From positions 62,001 through 126,000 of the forward strand of contig CALVEK010000001.1 of NCBI GenBank assembly GCA_944326555.1: a stretch of 64,000 bases of DNA, written 5' to 3'. The DNA is from Candidatus Gastranaerophilales bacterium. Its GTDB lineage: Bacteria; Cyanobacteriota; Vampirovibrionia; Gastranaerophilales; Gastranaerophilaceae. The notes under the pieces were generated by a model. The model was not told the origin of the DNA, made no database searches, and saw only the letters and a list, made by a program, of their open reading frames with translations. The translations under genes were made by a program, and so were the position numbers. Positions 1 to 8,893 of this stretch are shown here, in pieces (position 1 is the stretch's first letter; every line of letters starts with the position of its first letter).

Positions 1-880
1 CTGTCATTTTACGAGCGTTTGCTCTATATTCTTCTACAGCTTGTTTTTGTTCAGGAGTTGTAAGTTTTTCTATATCTTTGTACTCCGGAGCAACTACAAG
101 GTAAGTTATTCCGTAAACGGTATCAGGTCTTGTTGTATAAACAGGAATTTCCAGACCGTCTATTTCTTTAACTTTGAATTTTAAAATAGCACCTTGAGAT
201 TTGCCTATCCAGTTTTTTTGCATAATTTTTACGCTGTCAGGCCAACCCTCAAGTTTATCTATATCTTGCAAAAGTTGTTCTGCATAATCTGTGATTTTTA
301 AGAACCATTGAGAGAGGTATTTTTTCTCTACAACGCTGTCGCATCTCCAGCATTTACCGTCAATAACCTGTTCATTAGCAAGAACTGTAGCGCATTTGTC
401 GCACCAGTTAACCGCAGCTTCTTTTTTGTATGCAAGCCCTTTTTTATATAGTTGTAAAAACAGCCATTGTGTCCATTTGTAGTAATCAGGCTTGCAGGTT
501 GCAACTTCTCTATCCCAGTCATACATTAGACCAAGTTTCTTGAGCTGCATTTTCATATATCCGATATTTTCATCAGTCCATTTTTCGGGGTTTTCACCGT
601 GTTGAATAGCGGCATTTTCTGCAGGAAGACCAAAGCTGTCCCATCCTATCGGATGCAAAACGTTGTATCCGTGCATTTTTTTGAATCTGGCTATAACGTC
701 AGTAATTGTGTAATTTCTGACGTGTCCCATGTGCAATTTGCCTGATGGGTAAGGAAACATTGAAAGTGCATAATATTTGGGTTTTTCACAATCATCGTAT
801 GTTTTTCCGAATTTGTTTTCTTCCCAATCTTTTTGCCAATGCTTTTCAATTTCCTGAGGAAAATATTGTTCTTTTATCAC
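1..880 (-). CDS. leuS: Leucyl-tRNA synthetase, N-terminal part (runs off the left edge)
   Basis: Class I aminoacyl-tRNA synthetase that charges tRNA-Leu in the cytoplasm. The reverse-strand translation starts [16 protein letters not shown] and continues with the HIGH-type signature [15 protein letters not shown] near residue 50. A zinc ribbon of two CxxC-like pairs (CDKC...CWRC) follows near residues 165-185, then the start of the editing domain ([12 protein letters not shown]). About 293 of the usual ~800+ residues are inside the window; the KMSKS half lies to the left. The start is GTG at 880, chosen because AGGTGG sits 6-7 bases upstream and the protein then begins exactly as the family does. 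It is divergent from smpB, so the promoter must lie in 881-1029. Confidence 0.96.
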   Translation of the reverse strand, partial: MIKEQYFPQEIEKHWQKDWEENKFGKTYDDCEKPKYYALSMFPYPSGKLHMGHVRNYTITDVIARFKKMHGYNVLHPIGWDSFGLPAENAAIQHGENPEKWTDENIGYMKMQLKKLGLMYDWDREVATCKPDYYKWTQWLFLQLYKKGLAYKKEAAVNWCDKCATVLANEQVIDGKCWRCDSVVEKKYLSQWFLKITDYAEQLLQDIDKLEGWPDSVKIMQKNWIGKSQGAILKFKVKEIDGLEIPVYTTRPDTVYGITYLVVAPEYKDIEKLTTPEQKQAVEEYRANARKMT

Positions 881-1029
881 AGTTATCCACCTATAATTAA
901 AATGTACATTTGTAGTTCAATTATAGTCAAAAAACAAATCTGTGCAAAACAGGAATAATAAAATACATAGTCTTTACTGTTAATAATCAATTTTTGCTTT
1001 TAGATGTTAAAATAATAACAGGTAAAATT

Positions 1030-1479
1030 ATGAGCAGAAAAATAATATCAAATAATAAAAAAGCCTTTCACGATTATACAATTGTAGAAAAGTATGATGC
1101 AGGACTTGTTTTGACGGGTACTGAAATAAAATCTATAAGAAAAGGCGCCATAAATCTTAAAGACGGTTTTGCAAAGATAGAAGATAACGAAGCATGGCTT
1201 TATAACGTGCATATTAGCCCGTATGAGCAGGGAAACAGATTTAACCCCGACCCCGCACGAAAAAGAAAACTTCTTTTGAATAAAAATGAAATCTTAAAAA
1301 TGGCAGGAAAGGTAAAAAAAGAAAAATATACAATAGTTCCTTTAAATGTCTTTTTGGAAAACGGTTGGGCAAAGTGTGAAATAGCATTGGCTAAAGGTAA
1401 ATTGCTCCACGACAAACGTGAAGATATTGCCAAAAAAGCTATGGATAGAGATATTGCGCGTAATTTTAAAGTTAGATAG
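1030..1479 (+). CDS. smpB: SsrA-binding protein SmpB
   Basis: Binds tmRNA and brings it to stalled ribosomes for trans-translation. The 149-residue product has the family core: NKKAFHDYTIVEKYDAG, then LTGTEIKSIRKGAINLKDGF, HISPYEQGN, and the basic C-terminal tail (LLHDKREDIAKKAMDRD). A longer reading frame starts at 994, but ATG 1030 is preferred: it places MSRK directly before the conserved beta-barrel, as in the family, and has AGGT just upstream. Length is normal (about 150-160). The tmRNA gene itself is not in the window. No operon partner; leuS lies divergently upstream. Confidence 0.96.
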   Translation: MSRKIISNNKKAFHDYTIVEKYDAGLVLTGTEIKSIRKGAINLKDGFAKIEDNEAWLYNVHISPYEQGNRFNPDPARKRKLLLNKNEILKMAGKVKKEKYTIVPLNVFLENGWAKCEIALAKGKLLHDKREDIAKKAMDRDIARNFKVR

Positions 1480-1595
1480 TATTGTTTAATTTTTATTTTT
1501 TTCGTCAACAGTTTATATGAAAAAATAAAAAGGGCATAACTATTTATATCCCTAGTAACGCCCGTAATAAATAATGGTAAGATTAACTTGTTTTA

Positions 1596-1618
1596 GAGCA
1601 AAAATTGTATTTTAGCTC
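1596..1618. terminator. Weak hairpin between smpB and flgL, possible terminator
   Basis: GAGC (1596-1599) pairs with GCTC (1615-1618), extended by an A/T stem with one mismatch. It lies in the convergent gap between smpB and flgL. No good T-run follows on either strand, so a terminator role is only a guess from position. The rest of 1480-1664 shows no gene. Confidence 0.3.
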
Positions 1619-1664
1619 AATAGTTTATATTGTTTTTGAAAATTAAAACAAAAGATTTTTAAAA

Positions 1665-2594
1665 TTACAGATAATCAAGCAAAGATTGGTTTGCAATAAT
1701 TGTATAGGCCTGCATTGATGCTTGCAGTGCGTATGTTTGCTTTGTCAAATCTGTTATTGCACTTGTCATATCAACTTCTGATATATCTGCAAGTTTAGAT
1801 TCTAAAAGTATTTCATTGCTATCCAAAAGTTCTGAAGTCATGTTTAACTTTGTAACTGTAGAACTGTGTTGAGATTGAATTTCTGAGATATGTTGCATGG
1901 AATCTTGAAGCGGGTCAAGTTGTTCTCTGATGAGATTGCTATCCGGCGGGTCTGCGTTCAGTGCTGCTTCTAAATCACCCAAAACTTTGAACAAACCTGA
2001 GCTTGCTGCAGGGTCATTAGGGTCATACGTTCCAAAAATAGTATCTCCGGAGCTGTTAAGGTCTATCATTTCACCTTCTGAAATTTCAAGGTATCTTTCA
2101 TATCCTGCAGTGTCATTTGCAGGAGTTCCGTTGTAAGTAATAGTTCCATCATCTTCCAAAGTAAAAGGCGGGGTTGTTACGTTTGTTCCTGCAAAGATGT
2201 ATTTACCGTCATACTGTGAGTTTGCGAGGCTTACTATTGTTTTTTTAAGTTCTGCAATTTCAGTTTTACATGCTTCTATACCATCAGGACCGCTTGCTCC
2301 GTTGGCAGCTTGTATTGTGAGTTCATTTACTCTTTGCAGTTTTTCTACAATAGTTGAAAAAACCTCATCTTGAGCATTGATTTGAGTTTTTGCATTTTCA
2401 ACATTTTTTGCATAGGCTCCGATTTGGGCAAGTTGTTTGTTTAATCTTACTATATCGGCTGCATCTATTGGATTTTCTGAAATATCAGTATATTTTTGGT
2501 TCAGATTGATTTTATTATATATTTCATACAGCTTACTTTGCTGATTTGACATGTTTGCAACCATATTTTGAGTTGAAAATGAAGTTACTCTCAT
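1665..2594 (-). CDS. flgL: Flagellar hook-filament junction protein FlgL (HAP3)
   Basis: Forms the junction between hook and filament outside the cell and is exported by the flagellar type III apparatus. The 309-residue protein has the flagellin-like N-terminal coiled region (MRVTSFSTQNMVANMSNQQS, then NPIDAADIVRLNKQLAQI, QINAQDEVFSTIVEKLQRVNEL) and a matching C-terminal helix (LADISEVDMTSAITDLTKQ, then QASMQAYTIIANQSLLDYL). A short variable middle carries the domain with KYIFAGTNVTTPPF. It is the last gene of the leftward flagellar operon, 22 bases after flgK. Length and ends fit FlgL better than flagellin, which would have a longer conserved C-terminus. Confidence 0.93.
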   Translation of the reverse strand: MRVTSFSTQNMVANMSNQQSKLYEIYNKINLNQKYTDISENPIDAADIVRLNKQLAQIGAYAKNVENAKTQINAQDEVFSTIVEKLQRVNELTIQAANGASGPDGIEACKTEIAELKKTIVSLANSQYDGKYIFAGTNVTTPPFTLEDDGTITYNGTPANDTAGYERYLEISEGEMIDLNSSGDTIFGTYDPNDPAASSGLFKVLGDLEAALNADPPDSNLIREQLDPLQDSMQHISEIQSQHSSTVTKLNMTSELLDSNEILLESKLADISEVDMTSAITDLTKQTYALQASMQAYTIIANQSLLDYL

Positions 2595-2616
2595 TATTTT
2601 TTCCTTTTAATTAGTT

Positions 2617-4167
2617 TTATACCATTTGTATAATTGTTTGCATAAGTTCGTTTGATGTTGTAAACATCTTTGCAGATGCTTCGTAGGCTCTTTGATATTT
2701 GATAAGATCAGCCAGCTCTTCGTTCAAATCAACGCCATAGAGTTGGTCTCTTTGTGCTTGAATTTGGTCTACAACAGCATTTTGTGCATCTCCTGCACTT
2801 TTAATTGAGTCTATGCCCGAACCTATTTTGGATACAAGACTGGAGAGATAATCTATCAAAGAAAGACCTTCTCCTGCAGGGTCTGAAAGACTTAATCCGG
2901 CAAGTTTTTTACTTGCAAGACTGTTGAATTCTTTCATATTGCTTGCATTACCAACAGCTCTGTCATCAAAATCCGCCGCATTGGGGTCTAATCTTGCTGT
3001 AGCGACAAGAGTAGGATTATCTATTACTGCTTGGTTAATTTGAATATTACCTGCCGTAAAATTACCTGTTCCGTCTTTTGTTACGAATAAAGGTGTTGTT
3101 GATTCAAGAAGAGTTCCGTCAGGACCTATGTACATAGGTGTTCCGTTTGCATCTGCTTGAGTTTGGATTCTGTTCATTTCTTCTGCAAATGCTGCGGCTA
3201 GTTTATCCAAATCATTCAAGATAGATTTGTAGCCGAAAGAATCTCCTTTACCTGCTTGTAGAATTGCAGATAGTGAGCAATTACCGAGTGAATCTGAAAT
3301 ATCATCTTTTTTAACATTTCCGTCTTTGTCTACAAGTTGTATTTTGACGGGGTTATTTTCATCATCACCTTGTACAGCTTGGATTGTAAGGATTTTGTCT
3401 CCACCTTTTATAACAGTTTGTCCGTCAATTATTACATTAACTGTTCCATTTGCATTTGTCGTTGTAGTAATTGGAGCTAATGCAGAAATTTCATCAAGCA
3501 GTGCATTTTTTGAGTCTTGCAATGTATTTGAAGTTGGATCTTGTGCAAGTTTGTTGTTCAAATCTGCTAATTGTTGAAGTTTTGAATCAAGTGTATCAAC
3601 ATTTGTTTTTATAAGAGAGGTTTCAAAACTATCGGGATCTCCAAAAGTTCCGATTGCTTGATTCATGTATCCTTGAACTGTGTTTGACATATTGTTTAGC
3701 ATGTCTGATACATTTTGTGCAGCGTTAATAAAAGCAATTTTGTAAGCGTTATTAGTGGGGTCTCCGCTTAGGGCTTGTGAAGCTGCAAAAAAGTCTGAAA
3801 ACATTTTTTGTAATCCTGATGCACTCAATTCATCGTTGAGCAGGTTATCCATATTATCCAACATTCCGCCAATTTGGTCATAGTAACCGTTGGCTGCATT
3901 TTGTCCCCTGTAATAGTTGTCGAGCCATTCGGATCTTTTGCTTGTTATACCCGTAATTTCTGCACCTTGACCGGGGGTTACTTTTCCGTTGTTTGCGCAC
4001 CAGTCAAAAATTCTGTATCCGGGTATTGCAGCAAATTCTACACGTTGTCTTGTATAGTTTTGGGTGTTTAAGTTTGCTATGTTGTTACTTACAACATTTA
4101 GGGCAATCTGGTTATTGTTAATAGATTGCGATGCAATATTCATTATTCCGTTTAAAGTTGTTCCCAT
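2617..4167 (-). CDS. flgK: Flagellar hook-associated protein FlgK (HAP1)
   Basis: Hook-associated protein 1, placed between the hook and FlgL. The 516-residue product starts with the flagellar rod/hook N-terminal motif (GIMNIASQSINNNQIALNVVSNNIANLNT, residues about 8-36). It ends with the matching C-terminal helix (ELADLIKYQRAYEASAKMF...TIIQMV). The middle is the typical variable FlgK region, including a FlgK helical region around residues 90-240 and KDGTGNFTAGNIQINQ. Normal length for the family. It lies 15 bases after flgN, its predicted export chaperone, and 22 bases before flgL. Confidence 0.95.
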   Translation of the reverse strand: MGTTLNGIMNIASQSINNNQIALNVVSNNIANLNTQNYTRQRVEFAAIPGYRIFDWCANNGKVTPGQGAEITGITSKRSEWLDNYYRGQNAANGYYDQIGGMLDNMDNLLNDELSASGLQKMFSDFFAASQALSGDPTNNAYKIAFINAAQNVSDMLNNMSNTVQGYMNQAIGTFGDPDSFETSLIKTNVDTLDSKLQQLADLNNKLAQDPTSNTLQDSKNALLDEISALAPITTTTNANGTVNVIIDGQTVIKGGDKILTIQAVQGDDENNPVKIQLVDKDGNVKKDDISDSLGNCSLSAILQAGKGDSFGYKSILNDLDKLAAAFAEEMNRIQTQADANGTPMYIGPDGTLLESTTPLFVTKDGTGNFTAGNIQINQAVIDNPTLVATARLDPNAADFDDRAVGNASNMKEFNSLASKKLAGLSLSDPAGEGLSLIDYLSSLVSKIGSGIDSIKSAGDAQNAVVDQIQAQRDQLYGVDLNEELADLIKYQRAYEASAKMFTTSNELMQTIIQMV

Positions 4168-4182
4168 TATTTATCCTTTTAT

Positions 4183-4683
4183 TTATGCTTCTTCTATTAT
4201 CGAAGACATTTCTAACTTTTCTTTTGTAATGTTTTTACCGTTTTGGTTGTATTCGTTGGTAATAGGCTTTAGGCCTTTTATTATAATTTCCAGTGTTTTA
4301 TTGGTTACATGCATGCCATGTTTTATTAACTCAAGGTTAACTTTTTCCAATTCAAAAATATTTTTGGCTAAAGTTTGTACTTGTTCTCTTTTTTGTTCAA
4401 ACTTTTGTGCTGTTTCTTTGTCTTCTTCTTTAATTCGGTTGATGATATCGGTTAAAGAAAAAGTAGGCATTTGCATTGCTACAGTTATTTTTTTTCTTTC
4501 GTTAGAAAGGTTGTTTATTCTTTTGTAGACATTTTTTATTTCTTCATCAACGTTAAAAAGCTCGGTTGCTTTTGCGTGGATAAGAATTTCTTTTTTATCT
4601 GCGTACAATTTAGCTATATCTTTGTAGCCGTCAATTTCTTTATCAATTATATTTTCCAGTAATTTTATTTGTTCTTGTTTCAT
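4183..4683 (-). CDS. flgN: FlgN-like flagellar export chaperone
   Basis: A 166-residue, mostly helical and charged protein with no signal peptide or membrane segment. Its size, coiled-coil character (EQIKLLENIIDKEIDGYKDI at the N-terminus; EQKREQVQTLAKNIFELEKV in the middle) and position directly before flgK and flgL match FlgN, the cytoplasmic chaperone for FlgK and FlgL. The family is weakly conserved, so the call rests on shape and context as much as on sequence. Confidence 0.78.
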   Translation of the reverse strand: MKQEQIKLLENIIDKEIDGYKDIAKLYADKKEILIHAKATELFNVDEEIKNVYKRINNLSNERKKITVAMQMPTFSLTDIINRIKEEDKETAQKFEQKREQVQTLAKNIFELEKVNLELIKHGMHVTNKTLEIIIKGLKPITNEYNQNGKNITKEKLEMSSIIEEA

Positions 4684-4710
4684 AATTTTTCCTCGTTACA
4701 GGTTATAACT

Positions 4711-5001
4711 TTATGCGAGATATTCTACTATTACACTTCTTCCGTAGCTGAGCCCGTATTTTATATCGTCTTCTGTCAATTCTGTCTCGTCTGCGCCTTG
4801 TACCATTTGTGCGAATTTTTTAATTTCGTCTATATTTTGTCCTTTTAAAATACTGTTGTCATCGTTTAGATTTGTACCTTCTGTTGTGAATGGTTCATTT
4901 GATTCTATAGGTTTTGTTACTGCTGTATTTTTAAAAGCGTTTGTTGCGTTTAGCAATTGGATTGCGCTTATATTTGACGATGAATTTACTGACCCTAACA
5001 T
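4711..5001 (-). CDS. Small unknown protein in the flagellar operon (FlgM position)
   Basis: A 96-residue soluble protein. The first half is Ser/Thr/Asn-rich and probably disordered. The second half looks like two helices (NIDEIKKFAQMVQGADETE, then EDDIKYGLSYGRSVIVEYLA). It sits between the flgJ rod-binding gene (6 bases upstream) and flgN. In many bacteria the anti-sigma factor FlgM lies directly before flgN-flgK-flgL, and FlgM is also about 90-100 residues with a disordered first half and a C-terminal sigma-binding helix. I do not see a clear FlgM signature, so function stays open. Confidence 0.7.
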   Translation of the reverse strand: MLGSVNSSSNISAIQLLNATNAFKNTAVTKPIESNEPFTTEGTNLNDDNSILKGQNIDEIKKFAQMVQGADETELTEDDIKYGLSYGRSVIVEYLA

Positions 5002-5007
5002 TGTTTT

Positions 5008-5427
5008 TTATATCTCCTTGTCGACTTTATTTTTTATTCCCTGAGTTGCTGATACTTGTCCTGCTGCTTCTGTTATTTGAGTTTCCGGTTCCGGTGGCAG
5101 GTATCTTTCCATTTGAGAGTATATTTGTTTTGCAAAACCTACTGTTGTTCTCGGATTTTTGGCGATGTCTCTGCCTATTTCGTCATAGATTACGGATTTG
5201 AATTTATCCATATATTTGTCATCGTTACCAAAAACACTACCCTCTTTATCAACTGTTTTGTCCATGGTGTTAAGCATTTTTGTTATAAAGATTGCTTCAA
5301 ATTCCTTAGACACTTTAGCAAGCTGTGCTTTTGGAGATTTCATTGTCTTGATATCTCCAAGGCGTTGAACGTCCAAGTTGACCAAGTCAGGTGATAAATT
5401 TGCTGTTTGTGCTGAAATACTTGTCAT
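5008..5427 (-). CDS. flgJ: Flagellar rod-binding protein, FlgJ N-terminal domain only
   Basis: A 139-residue protein with the rod-binding domain seen in the N-terminal half of FlgJ: LAKVSKEFEAIFITKMLNTM (about residues 36-55), then VIYDEIGRDIAKN and GFAKQIYSQMERYL. In enteric bacteria FlgJ continues into a muramidase domain of about 150 residues; here the gene ends after the rod-binding part. A separate lytic transglycosylase sits at the start of the same operon (9706-10326) and may supply the wall-cutting activity. The gene is 9 bases downstream of flgI. Confidence 0.88.
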   Translation of the reverse strand: MTSISAQTANLSPDLVNLDVQRLGDIKTMKSPKAQLAKVSKEFEAIFITKMLNTMDKTVDKEGSVFGNDDKYMDKFKSVIYDEIGRDIAKNPRTTVGFAKQIYSQMERYLPPEPETQITEAAGQVSATQGIKNKVDKEI

Positions 5428-5436
5428 TTTCTTTCC

Positions 5437-6540
5437 TTAAATTACTTGAATTTCTGCTTGTAAGCTGCCTGCTTCTCTTAATGCCTGCATTATTGAGATA
5501 AGGTCAATTGGTGCTACTCCTATGGCGTTAAGAGCTCTTACAAGGTCGTTGAGTGTGCTGTTGGCAGGCATGGTAACTAAACTTCCGCCGCCTTTGTTAA
5601 CCGATACCGCACTGTTTGCAAATGCTGTTGTTGTACCGCCTGCAAAAGGCTCGGGTTGTGATACTTGGTTTGTTGTTTGTACCGTTACGGTTATGTTTCC
5701 GTGAGCTACTGCTGCAGGGAGAAGTTTTACTTCACTACCTATTACAACTGTTCCTGTTCTTTCGTTTACGACAACTCTTGCTTTATCTCTTGTTGCATCT
5801 ACCATCATATTTTCTAAGATAGACAAGAAAGCTATTCTGTCTTCGTTAAATTTTGCGGGGATAGCTACTTTTATACTTGAGCCGTCCATTGCTTTTGCAG
5901 ATGTAACATTTTTGCAGATAGTATTTGCAACTCTTGTTGCCATTGTGTAATCTGATTTATCCAACAAAAGAGTCAAAGAGTTTTCGTCGCCTATTGTTGT
6001 ATTGATATCTCTTTCAACAATACCGCCTCTTGGAATACGACCTGTTGTTGTGATAGCAGTTCTTGTGCTTGAGCCGTTAGAATCTTTTGAGATACCGCCA
6101 ACAGAAACAGGACCTTGACCAATTGCAACGATTTCTCCGTTTGGTGCTCTCAATTGAGTTTGAACAAGTACACCACCCTCAAGGCTTTTTGCGTCGGCCA
6201 TTGTTGAAACCGTAAGGTCAATTTGGTCGCCGTTTTTTGCAAACGGTGGTACTGTTGCAGTAACGAGTACGGCGGCTGATGAACCTTTTTGGATGTAGTT
6301 TGATTGTTCAATTACTGTTCCCAAGTTTTGTAATAACATTTGGTTTGTGATTTGTGTTGAACGAGAGTTGTCTCCTGTCCCCGGCAAACCTACAACCACA
6401 CCGTAACCTACAAGCTGGTTATTACGGACACCTTTTACATGAGCGATGTCTTTAATTCTAACCATTGTTGCCATGGCATCTGAGGTTATCATGCCTGTCA
6501 TCATCAATATTATTGTTATTACTTTTAAGAACTTTTTCAT
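5437..6540 (-). CDS. flgI: Flagellar P-ring protein FlgI
   Basis: Builds the P ring around the rod in the peptidoglycan layer. The 367-residue product has an N-terminal signal peptide (MKKFLKVITIILMMTGMITSDAMA). Family motifs follow: RIKDIAHVKGVRNNQLVGYG, VVGLPGTGDNSRSTQ, NGDQIDLTVSTMADAKSLEG, and the C-terminal TLNDLVRALNAIGVAPIDLI. Length is typical (about 365). Flanked by flgH upstream and the rod-binding gene downstream, as expected for this part of a basal-body operon. Presence of P and L rings implies a Gram-negative envelope. Confidence 0.97.
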   Translation of the reverse strand: MKKFLKVITIILMMTGMITSDAMATMVRIKDIAHVKGVRNNQLVGYGVVVGLPGTGDNSRSTQITNQMLLQNLGTVIEQSNYIQKGSSAAVLVTATVPPFAKNGDQIDLTVSTMADAKSLEGGVLVQTQLRAPNGEIVAIGQGPVSVGGISKDSNGSSTRTAITTTGRIPRGGIVERDINTTIGDENSLTLLLDKSDYTMATRVANTICKNVTSAKAMDGSSIKVAIPAKFNEDRIAFLSILENMMVDATRDKARVVVNERTGTVVIGSEVKLLPAAVAHGNITVTVQTTNQVSQPEPFAGGTTTAFANSAVSVNKGGGSLVTMPANSTLNDLVRALNAIGVAPIDLISIMQALREAGSLQAEIQVI

Positions 6541-6607
6541 TTCTTTTTCCCTGTTTTTGTTTTTTGTTTTTTTATACCGAAAGTAATCAAGAAGCCGTAT
6601 ATAGTTA

Positions 6608-7264
6608 TTAGAACAAGTATTTTACCGCTCTGTTTATGATACCTTCGTTTCCTGCTCTTGAAACTGCTCCTTTTCCTGCTAATGCAAACTGGAAGTTAGC
6701 AACGTTTCTTGAATAGACTTGTCCTTTTTGGTCAATGAATCTTGGGTCAACCACTCCGCTTACGAGAAAATCGACTCTTTCGTTTCCGTTAACCAAAGTT
6801 TTTTTACCTTGAACCATAAGATTTCCGTTGGGTAACATCTGTACAACTTGAACTGTTACATAGTCATTGATACCCAATTGTCTTTGGTTTGTTGTTGTAG
6901 AATCTACCGTATTTGAACCGCCAAAATTATTGAATTGGTTGTTTAACGGTGTTCCCGGAAGAATCTTGTTTATAAAGTTTGTAAAATTATCAACCGTATT
7001 GGATGAACGATCCGAAGAGTAGTTTAACGAATCGTTGAATGTGATGGTTTCTGAAAGGATTATTGTAACCAAATCTCCTACAGAGCGTGCTCTTACGCCG
7101 CCAAATAGCGATTTTGGTTCCGAATAAAACGATTGTGATGCATTTAGGGCATACAGAGATTCGGCTTTAGTGCTTACAGAACTTGCTGTATTCATTACAA
7201 ACATTACTGCTGCAAGAATTATCATTGTTCTTTTTATTAAATTTTTTGTATTAATCTTACCCAT
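6608..7264 (-). CDS. flgH: Flagellar L-ring protein FlgH
   Basis: Forms the L ring in the outer membrane. The 218-residue product has an N-terminal hydrophobic export segment (residues about 10-30) and family blocks ARSVGDLVTIILSETITFND, INDYVTVQVVQMLPNGNLMV, GKKTLVNGNERVDFLVSGVV, DPRFIDQKGQVYSRNVANF, and a C-terminal GIINRAVKYLF. FlgH is often a lipoprotein; no lipobox cysteine is visible here, which is seen in some lineages. A GGGGAG-type ribosome binding site lies about 13 bases before ATG 7264. Confidence 0.94.
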   Translation of the reverse strand: MGKINTKNLIKRTMIILAAVMFVMNTASSVSTKAESLYALNASQSFYSEPKSLFGGVRARSVGDLVTIILSETITFNDSLNYSSDRSSNTVDNFTNFINKILPGTPLNNQFNNFGGSNTVDSTTTNQRQLGINDYVTVQVVQMLPNGNLMVQGKKTLVNGNERVDFLVSGVVDPRFIDQKGQVYSRNVANFQFALAGKGAVSRAGNEGIINRAVKYLF

Positions 7265-7297
7265 TTTTTATTTTATCTCTCCCCTAAAAAACTTTTT

Positions 7298-8020
7298 TTA
7301 TATTTGAACAAGAACCTGATTTATTCCTATTACTTCACCTGTGTATATTTTGTTGAATCTTTTATTTTTAACTTGGATTGTATCTCCAATGTTACCTTGC
7401 ATTAGAGCTATGCCTTCTACTGCTATATTAAGAGTTGAACCTGTTCTGAAATTAACCGTTACCATGGCGTTTTTTACGACATCAGGCTTTGCTACCGTAT
7501 ATCTTTTTGTAATCATATCGCCGGGGTAGAACATTTTTGTTGCGACAATTTCTTTTGCAATATCGTTTTGATTAAGAGTATTGTCAATGTTTCCTACAAC
7601 ATTCATTTTTTTGAATTCGACTGCTTGCAAAGGAATAATTTTGTCTCTTTGTATTACTTGTTTTGCTACGGCAACGTATTTGTACGCTTTTGTTTCAATA
7701 GGAGCATAGTAGCTTCTTACATATCTGCCGTTAACGTTGATATTTATTTTTTTGAATTCTCTTGCGGTAATTCCGTTAACGCCTGAGGCTATTTCTACGG
7801 TTACCTTTCCGTCAGGGAGTTCAAAACTTTGTAAAGGCAAATGTCCGACTGTTACTTCTGATTCATCTATGTCGTATTTTTGTAAATCTTTTTGAGCTTG
7901 TTTGGCAACAATAGTTCTGAATTGATCAGCAGAAAGCACTTGTGCTTGACTTGCACAAGGAATCACAGCTGCTGCTGTTATGATTGCTGATATTAATAAT
8001 GTTTTTAATTTTTTATTCAC
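7298..8020 (-). CDS. flgA: Flagellar P-ring assembly chaperone FlgA
   Basis: Periplasmic chaperone that helps FlgI assemble. The 240-residue product starts at GTG 8020 with a signal peptide (MNKKLKTLLISAIITAAAVIPCASQA). It has the SAF-domain features of FlgA: VVAKQVIQRDKIIPLQAVEFK, ATKMFYPGDMITKRYT, then GSTLNIAVEGIALMQGNIGD and a C-terminal NKRFNKIYTGEVIG. It lies 33 bases before flgH and 34 after flgG. In enteric bacteria flgA is transcribed away from the rod operon; here it is inside. Confidence 0.92.
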   Translation of the reverse strand: MNKKLKTLLISAIITAAAVIPCASQAQVLSADQFRTIVAKQAQKDLQKYDIDESEVTVGHLPLQSFELPDGKVTVEIASGVNGITAREFKKININVNGRYVRSYYAPIETKAYKYVAVAKQVIQRDKIIPLQAVEFKKMNVVGNIDNTLNQNDIAKEIVATKMFYPGDMITKRYTVAKPDVVKNAMVTVNFRTGSTLNIAVEGIALMQGNIGDTIQVKNKRFNKIYTGEVIGINQVLVQI

Positions 8021-8054
8021 TTTATTGCCTGTTTAGTTATTTTCTACTTGTTTG

Positions 8055-8843
8055 TTATGAAACTATTTGGTTTGTTGTTCTCAAGATATCTGATGCTGCT
8101 GTTATGATTTTTGAGTTTGTTTCAAAAGCTCTTTCTGCTTTAATCAGGTTAATCATCTCATCAACGATTTGTACGTTAGAACCTTCCAAAAATGCTTGTT
8201 GAATAGAACCTAATCCGTCTTGATCAGGTGTTCCAGGGATTGGTGTACCTGAGGCGGGAGTTTCTACATAGAGGTTATGGCCTATAGAAAGTAAACCTGC
8301 AGGGTTTTGGAATCTTACAAGCTGTATTTGTCCGACAATTGTTTGTGTATTATCGTTACCTACTTTTACAGATACGTTTCCGTCAGGAGTTATGTTTACT
8401 TCTGTTGTATTTTGAGGAACTGTAATTTGAGGCTGCAAGAGATATCCGTCAGATGTACAAAGTTGTCCTACAGCATCAGGAGCAAAAGAACCGTCTCTTG
8501 TATAAGCCAATGTTCCGTCAGGTCTTACAATTTGGAAAAAGCCCTCTCCCTCAATAGACATATCATATTTGTTGCCTGTACTTTGCATTACACCTTGTGT
8601 CATAACTTTTCTTGTGGCAGAAGTCTTTACACCAAGACCGATTTCAATACCGACAGGTTGGTATGTACCTTGTGTAATCATTGCACCGGGTGTTCTTACG
8701 GCTGTTGATAGTAAGTCTTGAAATTCTGCTCTTGATTTTTTAAAACCTGTTGTATTAACGTTAGCAACGTTGTTGGCAACAACGTCTAAGTTGTTTTGTT
8801 GTGCTATCATACCTGTTGCTGCTGTCGTTAGTGATCTTAACAT
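8055..8843 (-). CDS. flgG: Flagellar distal rod protein FlgG
   Basis: Distal rod component of the basal body. The 262-residue product has the canonical N-terminus MLRSLTTAATGMIAQQNNLD followed by VANNVANVNTTGFKKSRAEF, the YTRDGSF motif (about residue 100), and the C-terminal EGSNVQIVDEMINLIKAERAFE helix. Length and motifs are those of FlgG rather than the shorter FlgF or the hook protein FlgE. Part of the leftward operon, 50 bases after the flgF-like gene. Confidence 0.96.
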   Translation of the reverse strand: MLRSLTTAATGMIAQQNNLDVVANNVANVNTTGFKKSRAEFQDLLSTAVRTPGAMITQGTYQPVGIEIGLGVKTSATRKVMTQGVMQSTGNKYDMSIEGEGFFQIVRPDGTLAYTRDGSFAPDAVGQLCTSDGYLLQPQITVPQNTTEVNITPDGNVSVKVGNDNTQTIVGQIQLVRFQNPAGLLSIGHNLYVETPASGTPIPGTPDQDGLGSIQQAFLEGSNVQIVDEMINLIKAERAFETNSKIITAASDILRTTNQIVS

Positions 8844-8893
8844 TTATTCTCTCCTGCCCTTTAATAGCCTTTAGCCTTTAATTCCTCTTATTT

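Noticed and set aside
4064-4528. Long hydrophobic plus-strand frame opposite flgK-flgN
   Set aside because: Shadow of well-supported flagellar genes; hydrophobic character comes from reading Lys/Glu-rich coiled coils in reverse.
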